A DNA stretch of 58,003 nucleotides, taken from assembly GCA_002841455.1 (NCBI GenBank), contig PGZT01000001.1, forward strand, positions 79,919-137,921. Direction: 5' to 3'. Below the pieces are notes generated by a model. The model worked only from the letters and a program-made list of their open reading frames with translations, was not told where the DNA came from and made no database searches. Position 1 is the stretch's first letter; the number at the start of each line of letters is the position of its first letter. The position numbers and the translations under genes are program-made. Below, piece by piece: positions 42,039 to 51,132 of the stretch. This stretch comes from Firmicutes bacterium HGW-Firmicutes-21. Lineage in GTDB: Bacteria > Bacillota > Clostridia > Oscillospirales > CAG-382.

Positions 42039-43015
42039 TGGAAAACAGGTACAGCATACAGGTAAAGGACCTGAAAAAGTATTATCCGACAGGAAAAACC
42101 TTCTTAGGTACACCGAACAGGTTTTTAAAAGCGGTTGACGGCGTTTCCCTTGATATAGAGAGGGGTACTACACTCGGGCTTGTCGGCGAATCGGGCTGCG
42201 GCAAGACAACCGTCGGACGCAGTATTCTCCGCCTGCATGAGAACACCTCGGGAAGAATTATCTTTAGCGGACAGGATATAACCGAATTATCCCGCGAGAG
42301 GCTGAGGAAGCTGCGACCTAAGATGCAGATTATTTTTCAAGACCCGTACTCCAGCCTCAGCCCCCGTATGCATGTCGGGGAGATAATAGGCGAGGCGGTC
42401 AGGACGCACCGCATTGTTCCGAAGAAGCAATACAAGGATTACATTTTGGGGGTAATGAAGAGCTGCGGATTACAGACGCATTATTTTGACAGGTATCCGC
42501 ATGAGTTCTCCGGAGGTCAGCGGCAACGAATCTGTATTGCCCGTGCGCTTGCGCTAAAGCCCGAATTTATCGTTTGCGATGAGCCCGTTTCCGCTCTCGA
42601 TGTTTCGATACAGGCGCAGATAATCAACCTTTTAAAGGATTTACAGGAGGAATACAACTTTTCGTACCTGTTTATTTCCCACGACCTGTCGGTGGTGGAG
42701 CATATCTCGCACCGTGTGGGCGTTATGTATCTCGGGAGCATTATTGAGCTGGGTACAAAGAAACAGATTTTCGGCAACCCGATGCATCCATACACAAGAG
42801 CGCTTTTAAGTGCGGTTCCTACTCCCGACCCTATGGTAAAAATGAACAGAATTGTCCTGAAGGGCGATATTCCGTCCCCGTCCGAGCCGCCAGACGGATG
42901 TAAATTCAATACAAGATGCCCCGAATGCATGGACATTTGCAGAGCTGTCGCACCCGTTTTTAGGGAATACGAGCGGGGACACAGTGTTGCCTGTCACCTG
43001 TATCCGCAGGATTAA
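42038..43015 (+). CDS. oppF: Peptide ABC transporter ATPase
   Basis: GESGCGKTTVGRSIL, FSGGQRQRICIARAL; TAATG overlap with oppD. Confidence 0.95.
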   Translation: MENRYSIQVKDLKKYYPTGKTFLGTPNRFLKAVDGVSLDIERGTTLGLVGESGCGKTTVGRSILRLHENTSGRIIFSGQDITELSRERLRKLRPKMQIIFQDPYSSLSPRMHVGEIIGEAVRTHRIVPKKQYKDYILGVMKSCGLQTHYFDRYPHEFSGGQRQRICIARALALKPEFIVCDEPVSALDVSIQAQIINLLKDLQEEYNFSYLFISHDLSVVEHISHRVGVMYLGSIIELGTKKQIFGNPMHPYTRALLSAVPTPDPMVKMNRIVLKGDIPSPSEPPDGCKFNTRCPECMDICRAVAPVFREYERGHSVACHLYPQD

Positions 43016-43024
43016 GGAGCGGTT

Positions 43025-43306
43025 ATGAGCAAAAAGAATACAAAAAACACAAAAAAAAGCACCTATATGGCGGAGGGAGCTGTTGACGACGGCAGAGCTG
43101 TCGCCGATATGAATGTCGAGGGCTTCCGTTGGTTTATTCCCGCACGGAATAAACGCCACCGCAAGGAGCTTGCGGAGCTGAACATTACCAAAGCGGAACG
43201 CCGTGCTATGATAAGGGGCGCTCTGCTCGCCGTGCTTCCCGTCGCCTTTGCGTTTATCGGTATGTTTGCCTCGATATTGCTGATTATACATTTTTGGCTG
43301 AGTTGA
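43025..43306 (+). CDS. Small basic single/double-TM protein at the end of the opp operon
   Basis: 93-aa ORF 9 nt after oppF stop; hydrophobic C-terminus GALLAVLPVAFAFIGMFASILLIIHFWLS. Confidence 0.65.
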   Translation: MSKKNTKNTKKSTYMAEGAVDDGRAVADMNVEGFRWFIPARNKRHRKELAELNITKAERRAMIRGALLAVLPVAFAFIGMFASILLIIHFWLS

Positions 43307-43325
43307 ATGATTTATTTAAAAATCA

Positions 43326-43348
43326 AGGACGGCGTTTTGCCGTCCTAA
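43326..43348. terminator. Intrinsic terminator after the opp operon
   Basis: AGGACGGC-gttt-tGCCGTCCT, A/T flanks. Confidence 0.85.
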
Positions 43349-43357
43349 TTTTATAGG

Positions 43358-43852
43358 TTAACCTAACCTTTTCAACTTTTCCGCAAAGCTCTCAATTCTT
43401 TCGGGCAGAACACGGGGCAGAGGATTCCCCTTTTTTTCGGATGCGGCCAACATCTTCTTTAAGAAGAATTTAAACAGACCTTTTTGCTTGTTTATATCCA
43501 TTTCACCGCCAAAGCTCTCTGCGCAGACGGCAGCCGTAAGCACCTCCGCCGGTACATTTGCTTTTAGAAACTCGTCTGCTCTTTCGGCATCGGCACTGCA
43601 TACGAATAACGCAACCTTTTTGGTTTTCAACAGCTCGGTGTTGATCTTTATGTATTTTTTTGCCGGTTTGTCAAGCATACCCGCTCTTATTCCGCCGCCG
43701 ATAATAACCAGCTCATAGCCGCTCAAATCGGGGCTGCCGCTTCTCAGGTCAAAAACATCCGCACCGTTAAGCTGTGCGGCGAGTTCCCTTGCGCACCTTT
43801 CGGTAGTACCTGTTTTACTTGCATATGCGATAAGTGTTTTCATATTCCACAT
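43358..43852 (-). CDS. Flavodoxin domain protein
   Basis: TLIAYASKTGTTERCARELAAQL; YELVIIGGGIRAGML. Confidence 0.9.
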   Translation of the reverse strand: MWNMKTLIAYASKTGTTERCARELAAQLNGADVFDLRSGSPDLSGYELVIIGGGIRAGMLDKPAKKYIKINTELLKTKKVALFVCSADAERADEFLKANVPAEVLTAAVCAESFGGEMDINKQKGLFKFFLKKMLAASEKKGNPLPRVLPERIESFAEKLKRLG

Positions 43853-43921
43853 CCTTTTTATGGTTTTAAGTGGATTCTATCACATAAAAAGGTGATATTC
43901 AATACAATTTAACAAAAAATG

Positions 43922-44416
43922 CTATCGTATAACCCCACAGGCTATTTTTGCACCCGCAGCACCCGAGGGCTGTGTGGTAAAATCGTCCACATCACGGTGG
44001 ATAATAACGGTACGCCCCAAAATCTCGTCAACCGTAAATCGGTCTGTAAGCACCGCACTCCACGCATAACCGTCGTTATCGAACAACGGCGGCAGATCCC
44101 CCGCATGATGAGGATGCTCGCAATCCTGCGGATTATAATGCCCCGCCGCATCCGCAAACGCGTCCTCCTCGTTGCCTGTGCAGCTCCTTCCCTCGTGGAT
44201 ATGAAAGGCGAACACGCCGCCCTCACAAGGGCCTCGACTGTGTGGGAGCCCGTACACCTCCGCAACAACAAGAACACCCTGATTTGTGGGGTAAAAGTTT
44301 ACGGTTCCGCTTATCTCTGGGTAATCGGGCGCACCCTTTACCACCGCCTTTGCCGCCGGACGGGATTTTTCCATCATACGCGCATAACGCCATGTGTTTC
44401 CAAAATTAATACTCAT
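43922..44416 (-). CDS. Cu/Zn superoxide dismutase family protein, no signal peptide
   Basis: FHIHEG, AGHYNP, HPHHAGDLP, VIIHRDVDDFTTQPSGAAGAKIACGVI. Confidence 0.92.
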   Translation of the reverse strand: MSINFGNTWRYARMMEKSRPAAKAVVKGAPDYPEISGTVNFYPTNQGVLVVAEVYGLPHSRGPCEGGVFAFHIHEGRSCTGNEEDAFADAAGHYNPQDCEHPHHAGDLPPLFDNDGYAWSAVLTDRFTVDEILGRTVIIHRDVDDFTTQPSGAAGAKIACGVIR

Positions 44417-44421
44417 ATGTA

Positions 44422-44488
44422 AACCTCCGATTATAATTTATAATGGTATGTATACCTTTTCAAGTATATGCCGCTTGTATCGGAGGTT
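44422..44488. repeat. 10-bp perfect inverted repeat upstream of the SOD gene, one arm containing its SD
   Basis: AACCTCCGAT (44422-44431) and ATCGGAGGTT (44479-44488). Confidence 0.7.
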
Positions 44489-44716
44489 ATGAATTGACAG
44501 GTGATAATTATTCCTCTGTCCTGATTATGCATATTTACTTTATATTACAAGGAAAAAAACTGGTACTAAACAAGCACATTCGTTTATCTTTTAAGTAGAT
44601 GCAATAAGGAAGGTAAAAGTATATATTTTCGATAAGTTAAATAAATATTATTGCAATTTATAATTCTGTATGGTATAAACACTTAGTGTAGATTACTTAT
44701 TTTGGAGGGGAAAGCA

Positions 44717-47700
44717 TTGAAAAAGGTTGCATTTTTAATAGCTGTCGTTATGCTGTTTACACTTTTTACCACCTCGTGCTACAAAACGGAGGAGGATTCC
44801 AGCGAGGATGAGTCGATTGACGACACATCAACACCGGTTACACAAATCGAGGAGATTACACCTGAATTTTCTACTGTAATCAGCATTGGAAAAGCATATA
44901 CAGTAAACGCAGAGCCGGGTGAAGCTTACCCTGATACATACGGAAAAGAGCTCACCGACGGAATATTTACGGCGGACGGTGCCGGCTATACCGATTCGAA
45001 ATTAAGCGGATGGACTGCCGACCCGCTTATTGTTACGATAGATTTGGGCGAAACATTTGATAAAATATACGCATTTGAGGCAAGCTATCTCTCAACGAGG
45101 TTGGCAGGAATTGCGCCCCCCTCAAGCGTTACAATTAAATATTCGGAGGACAACAAGAATTGGAGCTCCCTAAACACCGCCAAAATGCCCGAATTTGAGG
45201 AGGGCGTTATGAAGGTCGCCCGTGCGGAGCTGAAGAAGTATGCAAAGGCACGCTATATAATGTTCACATTAAGAAAAGGCTCGGCATGGCTGTTCTTGGA
45301 CGAGCTCTCGGTTATTGCCGATATAGACGGCGGATATAAAAACATACAGTTTATTCAAACACTTACCGAAAGGTACGGTGAGGATGATATGTCTCATGAC
45401 GAGAGAATCCGTTTACTGAACTCCGTTTCCACCGTGCCGATTGACAGAACCTTATATAAGACATCCGTTTCAAAAGGAAAAAATTATACCGTTTCCAGAG
45501 ATGCAGACACAAACTGGTTTACTGATGATAATACGAAGCTTACGGACGGTAAGCCTATCGAGGCTCATTACGAGAGCGGAGACTGGGTCGGATTTAAGGG
45601 CGGACAGCCTTTGGATATTGTTGTCGACCTGGGTGTAAAGATAAACGATGCGGCGGACTTTGAGATAAGCTTTTTCAACAATTTCGAAGCGGGAATCTCT
45701 CTGCCCGACTTTATTACCTTCAGTGTTTCCGAGGACAATAAGAACTTTGTGGAGATAGGTCGCATTTACGGACCGAGCGACAGAGCCTGCACCACCTTCA
45801 ATTATGCGCTCAAGCTGCAATATGCGGTCTCGGCGAGGTATGTTAAGTTTTCCGCTCCCTCCTCGGAATTTGAGTGGTATTTGACGGAGGAAGCCGCTGT
45901 TTACAGATACGGAACAGAGGAGGAGGCAAAGGACAGTCTTTACCCTGATATAATACTTCCCGTTATTACAAAAGAGGAATTCTGGAGCTCATCCGAATCC
46001 GATTACAGCAAGAAGATTAACCTGATAAAGGGACTATATCCTCAGATTATGTCAGCTGTGCCGCTTGATTCCTCCGAAAAGGAATACAATTCAGCAATCA
46101 CAAAGAATATGCTGACAGACGGGTTATATTCGCCGAACACGGATATTCATAACGGCTCCTTCTTCAAATTCCATTTCGGAGCGCATAGAGATGTTGTTTT
46201 TGACCTTACAAAAACGAGTACGGTAACCGGATTTACCGCAAGCTTTGTCCGCCGTAACGAATGGGCGGTAACATTGCCCCCCAGGATACTTTATTATCTC
46301 TCCGACGACGGTATTGACTGGTATATGGTAGGCTCCTCGAGCTTTCCGGAATCCGATAAAATCGAAACTGTAAAGGTAACCTTTAACCTGACAACAACCT
46401 GTAAGGCTCGATTTGTCCGCTTTTCCTTTGATGTAGGCGGATGGGCAGGATGCGACGAGCTGGAGGTCTTCGGTACAAAAAAGGTTGATTCCGGGACAAA
46501 GGCGTTATCTTCACTGGGAATAAAAGCGACAAAGTTTTTGGCAGGCGAATACCTTAAGCCAGGTCCGGATGTGCTCGGCGGCGCCAAAGACATATTGCTC
46601 TCATACCATTGCAGCTATGGAAGCGGAGAAAAGGCGGGGCTTGTTTCTGTTGAGCAATATATGCCTTATGTTGCGTATATCGACAGAGACGGAAACATGA
46701 TAGATGTAATGTTTGACGGTTACCTTTATCTTCCCTCCGGTGGGATGCCCTCGGGCGGGCAGTCTCACAAGAATTCAATTAAATCGGACTGGGAATATGT
46801 TCTGGGCAATATGTTCACCAAGGACTATAATATAGACGCACTTAATCAAGCGGCTCAGATTGTAAAGGATACGCTTAAGCTTGATTCGGACTACAAATAC
46901 AAGGTTTATGTAGCTCTGCTTTACCCCTCGGAGAATGTTCAGTTCGGGGATATCGACGGCGACGGTGTTAGCGACAAGCTTACCGATGTCAAAAAAAGAG
47001 TTCAAGCGATAGAATGGTATATAGACGCTTTCTTTGACAGGTTCGAGTCCGGTAACTATACAAACCTTGAGTTCGCAGGCTTCTATTGGCACCATGAAGC
47101 AATGGAGCGCCATGCAGACGAGATGGAGCTGCTTAACAGCGTATCTAAGCTGGTTCATTCGGTGGGCTATCAATTCTTTTGGATACCTTATTACACCGCC
47201 ACCGGATACAATAAATACAAGGAGTATGGTTTTGATTTTGCCTGTATGCAGCCGAATTACGCATTTAAGGAGTCTACCCCCTACTCGTATCTGACAAATT
47301 GCGCCACATTGGCAAAGCTCTACAATATGTGTGTTGAGATGGAGCTGGAAGCAATGGCGCTGTATAACGATACATTTTATAAGCGCTGGATGGACTACCT
47401 CAAGGGCGGTGTTTACTACGGATATATGGATGCTCTTCATATGTATTATCAGGGTGGAATGCCGGGAGCCTTTTACAGGGCTGCAATATCCGAGGACCCA
47501 AAAGCAAGGCTGATTTACGAATATACCTATGATTTTATCAAGGGTACGCTAAAATTAAAGCCCGATACCGTCGGCGACCTCTCTTTTAACGGAAGCAAGG
47601 ACACAATTCTATCGGACACCCTTATTTCTTCCAAGGATAAAATAAAAAAGTTTATAATATTCGAGTCGCCTAAAAACGGAACGGTTACGATAAACGAAGA

Positions 47701-47821
47701 CGGCAGCTTTATGTATTACCCCAACAAAGGCTTTACGGGGACAGACAGCTTTTCATATGCATATTCGGAGCAGCTCGATTATTCTGATCCTTGTCGTGTA
47801 AATATAAATATAGGCAACTGA
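44717..47821 (+). CDS. Large lipoprotein with discoidin-like repeats, DUF4855-like region and C-terminal cadherin/Big-like domain
   Basis: Lipobox TLFTTSC; repeats of F5/8C type (ITIDLGETFDKIYAFEASYLS...SVTIKYSEDNKNW); YMPYVAYIDRDG...MFDGYLYLPSGGMPSGGQSH; C-terminal GTVTINEDGSFMYYPNKGFTGTDSFSYAYS. TTG start with GGAGGGG SD. Confidence 0.8.
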   Translation: MKKVAFLIAVVMLFTLFTTSCYKTEEDSSEDESIDDTSTPVTQIEEITPEFSTVISIGKAYTVNAEPGEAYPDTYGKELTDGIFTADGAGYTDSKLSGWTADPLIVTIDLGETFDKIYAFEASYLSTRLAGIAPPSSVTIKYSEDNKNWSSLNTAKMPEFEEGVMKVARAELKKYAKARYIMFTLRKGSAWLFLDELSVIADIDGGYKNIQFIQTLTERYGEDDMSHDERIRLLNSVSTVPIDRTLYKTSVSKGKNYTVSRDADTNWFTDDNTKLTDGKPIEAHYESGDWVGFKGGQPLDIVVDLGVKINDAADFEISFFNNFEAGISLPDFITFSVSEDNKNFVEIGRIYGPSDRACTTFNYALKLQYAVSARYVKFSAPSSEFEWYLTEEAAVYRYGTEEEAKDSLYPDIILPVITKEEFWSSSESDYSKKINLIKGLYPQIMSAVPLDSSEKEYNSAITKNMLTDGLYSPNTDIHNGSFFKFHFGAHRDVVFDLTKTSTVTGFTASFVRRNEWAVTLPPRILYYLSDDGIDWYMVGSSSFPESDKIETVKVTFNLTTTCKARFVRFSFDVGGWAGCDELEVFGTKKVDSGTKALSSLGIKATKFLAGEYLKPGPDVLGGAKDILLSYHCSYGSGEKAGLVSVEQYMPYVAYIDRDGNMIDVMFDGYLYLPSGGMPSGGQSHKNSIKSDWEYVLGNMFTKDYNIDALNQAAQIVKDTLKLDSDYKYKVYVALLYPSENVQFGDIDGDGVSDKLTDVKKRVQAIEWYIDAFFDRFESGNYTNLEFAGFYWHHEAMERHADEMELLNSVSKLVHSVGYQFFWIPYYTATGYNKYKEYGFDFACMQPNYAFKESTPYSYLTNCATLAKLYNMCVEMELEAMALYNDTFYKRWMDYLKGGVYYGYMDALHMYYQGGMPGAFYRAAISEDPKARLIYEYTYDFIKGTLKLKPDTVGDLSFNGSKDTILSDTLISSKDKIKKFIIFESPKNGTVTINEDGSFMYYPNKGFTGTDSFSYAYSEQLDYSDPCRVNINIGN

Positions 47822-47877
47822 TAAAAAGGCTATTTCCTCACTACAATTTTCATAGAGCTACATAAAATAAGCAAGTT

Positions 47878-47912
47878 AAAAAAAAGTAAGAGTTTTGCTC
47901 TTGCTTTTTTTA
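47878..47912 (+). terminator. Intrinsic terminator
   Basis: AAAAAGTAAGAG-ttttg-CTCTTGCTTTTT. Confidence 0.85.
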
Positions 47913-48002
47913 CTTTTTTATCATAAAATAAGGGGACGAAAAATATTTTTTGCAAATGAAACAAAACGGCGAAAAAAAACCATTATTATAGTAGGAGGCA
48001 GT

Positions 48003-48539
48003 ATGATGAGCCGGACTGACCCCAACCGGTATATTGAAAAAGTCTACGAGGAGACCAGCTCATACCTTATAAAATACATAACCGTTAAGTGCCGCTGTAC
48101 AGAGGATATACAGGATATATTGCAAAACACCTATCTCGGATTTATCGATACTATACAAAAACACGGTTATGCGGGTATTTTTAATCCCAAGCATTATCTT
48201 TTAAGAATCGCAAAAAGAGAGATAGCAAAGTATTACGGGGAAAAAGCAGAGCATGACAAGGTCGTTGTCGCTTCAACGAGCGACGAGGATTATATAGAAA
48301 AGGATTTGGAACACTTTTTGGAGCAGGATTTTTGCAACGAAAATGGCTTTTCGGTAGAGATTTGGGATAGCATAGAGAGCCTAGGAGTGCTTACCGCAAA
48401 AATATTCACCCTGCGATTTGTTTATGACCAAACAATAGAGAAAATCGCAAAACAGCTTGAAATCACACCCTCGCAGGTTAAGAACCTCCTTTACAGAGGG
48501 ATTAAGCTATTGAGAGAGGAAATGCTTAATGAAGAATAA
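48003..48539 (+). CDS. Sigma-70 family (ECF-like) RNA polymerase sigma factor
   Basis: Region 2 CTEDIQDILQNTYLGFIDTI; region 4 FTLRFVYDQTIEKIAKQLEITPSQVKNLLYRGIKLL; AGGAGG SD. Confidence 0.88.
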   Translation: MMSRTDPNRYIEKVYEETSSYLIKYITVKCRCTEDIQDILQNTYLGFIDTIQKHGYAGIFNPKHYLLRIAKREIAKYYGEKAEHDKVVVASTSDEDYIEKDLEHFLEQDFCNENGFSVEIWDSIESLGVLTAKIFTLRFVYDQTIEKIAKQLEITPSQVKNLLYRGIKLLREEMLNEE

Positions 48540-49422
48540 GGATTGCATTAAAAAAAGCATACAAGAGAATATAGTTGACCACACTGCGGTGCTTAATAAC
48601 CTAAAAGCGAGAGCATCATCTGCTGGGAGCGGTAAAGCGGCGGGGAATCGGGCTGCTTACTTTGGTTATAAGAGAGCCGTGATCGCAGTGATGCTAATGG
48701 CGATTATCGGAGCAGGCGCAGTAGGAGCGGCTCATCTTTTTGATTCGGGCAACGGCATTTTTCCACCTCAGGATATTTCCGGTTACCCAAATGACAATAC
48801 CGGTTCCGCAGGAAACAATTCCTCCTCTTATGACCAGTATAATAGCATAACAAGTCCCGATGAATACTCTCAAACCGATAACTCATGTGAGAGCGAGAGC
48901 AGAGAGCCGCACAGCGGCGATGAAAGCGGAGGTATAATCACAAGCGACCCGCTTGACCCGATCACCGCAGAATTCTTTGCCGACTTTGCGGGAAAATATA
49001 TTACCTACCGCCAATTGATAGGCACACTCCTGGAGTACCAATATAATTATAATCTAAACTATAACAGCTTAAGCCCGTATTGCTTGGTAACCAATGAAAG
49101 ATTCAGATCCTTGAGTGAGATAGAGAGCTTTCTGTATGATATGATGGTACCTGTGCTTGCGGCGGACATTTATGCCTCTCTTGCGCTTGTCGACAACCCT
49201 AAATATATCGAGAGAAACGGCGAGCTTTATATGGATACCACCTCAGCGGGAAGCAGAGCACCGAGCGTAAACACCGCCTCCGCTTATTTTGTATCAAACA
49301 AAACAGACAAAATGGCTATAGCGGTAATGCTAAGCTGCTGCGAAGAGGGTCAGGATTATTATACAACCTTCCATTTTACAAGGGTTAACGGCAGATGGCT
49401 ATTGGACACCAAGCCCGGGTAA
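48529..49422 (+). CDS. Membrane protein, probable anti-sigma/partner of upstream sigma factor
   Basis: Overlaps the sigma gene; single TM (AVIAVMLMAIIGAGAVGAAHLF), Ser/Asn-rich linker. Confidence 0.65.
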   Translation: MKNKDCIKKSIQENIVDHTAVLNNLKARASSAGSGKAAGNRAAYFGYKRAVIAVMLMAIIGAGAVGAAHLFDSGNGIFPPQDISGYPNDNTGSAGNNSSSYDQYNSITSPDEYSQTDNSCESESREPHSGDESGGIITSDPLDPITAEFFADFAGKYITYRQLIGTLLEYQYNYNLNYNSLSPYCLVTNERFRSLSEIESFLYDMMVPVLAADIYASLALVDNPKYIERNGELYMDTTSAGSRAPSVNTASAYFVSNKTDKMAIAVMLSCCEEGQDYYTTFHFTRVNGRWLLDTKPG

Positions 49423-49517
49423 AAATGGTTTTGGGTATTTCGAGCTATTAAAGTTAAGTATAACAAAGTAATTTTAGCATTATTTAATATTGATTTATCC
49501 GCAATTTAATATATAAT

Positions 49518-49690
49518 GGGGCTGTAGCTGATAAACTACCGCCTCATATTTGTTTACGGATGGAATAGGTTGATAGTATACTCAACCGTGAGATGTTTAC
49601 TAAATAAACTTTATAAACCAAAATGCAGTTGATGAATGCATTTTGCATGGTGTACACATACACCGCAGCCATTTGTACGGCGACAAACGG
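49518..49690 (+). ncRNA. Highly structured RNA/leader of unknown class (possible raiA-like ncRNA)
   Basis: Six inverted repeats in about 170 bp of intergenic DNA (listed in findings). Confidence 0.5.
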
Positions 49691-49725
49691 CAGTATATTT
49701 ATTTCAATTTTGTATCACCGGAGAA

Positions 49726-51072
49726 ATGGGACTTGAAATGACGGATCTTAGGACGGCGTGGAATAATTCGGCCTTAAAAAGGCTCTTCAATTTAAGATCG
49801 GACGAGGCTAAGGGGCGGAGCTGTATGCTTGCCTCTGCTGTGCTGTCGGGTATTGTTGTAAACATTACCGGCGGTATTTTTTATACCGGTTATCTTGTGG
49901 AATACGGAATAACAATAATAAATATAGGTATTTTAACCTTCATTCCCTTTATCGCCACCGTGTTCAGTCTGCTCTCCCCGATGATATTGGAACGCATACC
50001 AAAAAGAAGAAATATTCTTGCGATAAGCAGAGCTCTGTCCTATACAATCAGAATTTTGGGTATGATTTTACTCCCTCTGCTCGTGCGGAGCGAGAGCGGA
50101 CGGAATATCGGCTTTGCGATTATCGTTTTTTCGGCAAGCGCAATAAGCTCGTTATTCTCTACGGGATATTCTGTCTGGCATATCAATTTCCTGCCGGAGA
50201 GCATGAGAGCGGATTATTTTAACATTTCCAGCGCCATAGCCAACTTTATTGTGGGTGTTGTAACCCTTGTCGGAGCGTTTGCCACCGATGCTCTTGCCGG
50301 AAGCGATAACAGGATTCAGATAATAACAATGCTATATATAATCGGCTTTGTGTTTGCGCTTATAGATGTACTTGTTCTGAGCCTGCCTAAGGAGTTTGAG
50401 TACGAGCATACATGCAACGGAAAACCTCGTTTATCGGATACACTGCGGCTTGCATTCGGGCAGAAAAAGTTTATGCTTACCATGTGCATTATGTTCGGCT
50501 ATACTTTTGCCTCCAACCTGATAGCTTCGGTCATAAATGTGTATCTGCTTGAAGATATCGGTGTTTCCTATTCGTTTATAACCGCTTTAAACTCGTCTTA
50601 TTTTCTGTTTTTTATCCTGTTCGGAGCGCTTGCAAAAAGGCTGATTATGCGATTTGCCTGGTTCAAGACCTTTGCGTATGCGGTGCTGCTGCTCTTGCCC
50701 TCGTATATTTTGTATTCCTTTATAGACAGTACAAATTACCACTGGCTGATGCCGATTGTACGCCTGTCGCAGCACTTTTTGAGTGTTATGATAGCCATAA
50801 CATATTCAAACTTTCCATACATTAATCTGCCCGCGGGCGATCGTACAAACTATATGTCGTTTTATGTTGTGTTTGTAAACCTAGCCGCATTACTGGCTAT
50901 GCTTTTGGGAACGGGCTTTGTTGCCCGTCTCGGAGAACGCAGTTTATCCCTATTGGGCAAACAGCTTGGCAGCATACAGATTCTTATGATAGTAACAGGG
51001 TTACTGCTCGGGCTGCTTGCCGTTGCGGTATTGCGGCTTATACCTCGTATTACGCCCGATAGGAATGATTAA
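49726..51072 (+). CDS. MFS transporter
   Basis: Multi-TM protein, MFS-like; ATG 49726 preceded by CCGGAG. Confidence 0.85.
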   Translation: MGLEMTDLRTAWNNSALKRLFNLRSDEAKGRSCMLASAVLSGIVVNITGGIFYTGYLVEYGITIINIGILTFIPFIATVFSLLSPMILERIPKRRNILAISRALSYTIRILGMILLPLLVRSESGRNIGFAIIVFSASAISSLFSTGYSVWHINFLPESMRADYFNISSAIANFIVGVVTLVGAFATDALAGSDNRIQIITMLYIIGFVFALIDVLVLSLPKEFEYEHTCNGKPRLSDTLRLAFGQKKFMLTMCIMFGYTFASNLIASVINVYLLEDIGVSYSFITALNSSYFLFFILFGALAKRLIMRFAWFKTFAYAVLLLLPSYILYSFIDSTNYHWLMPIVRLSQHFLSVMIAITYSNFPYINLPAGDRTNYMSFYVVFVNLAALLAMLLGTGFVARLGERSLSLLGKQLGSIQILMIVTGLLLGLLAVAVLRLIPRITPDRND

Positions 51073-51088
51073 CACAATAAAACGCAAA

Positions 51089-51118
51089 ACAGGATGCACC
51101 GGTGACGGTGCATCCTGT
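51089..51118. terminator. Bidirectional terminator
   Basis: Perfect 12-bp stem ACAGGATGCACC-ggtgac-GGTGCATCCTGT. Confidence 0.85.
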
Positions 51119-51132
51119 AAAATTGTATGGTT

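Noticed and set aside
46775-47440. 221-aa ORF antisense to the DUF4855-like gene
   Set aside because: No recognisable domain and fully overlaps a convincing sense CDS.
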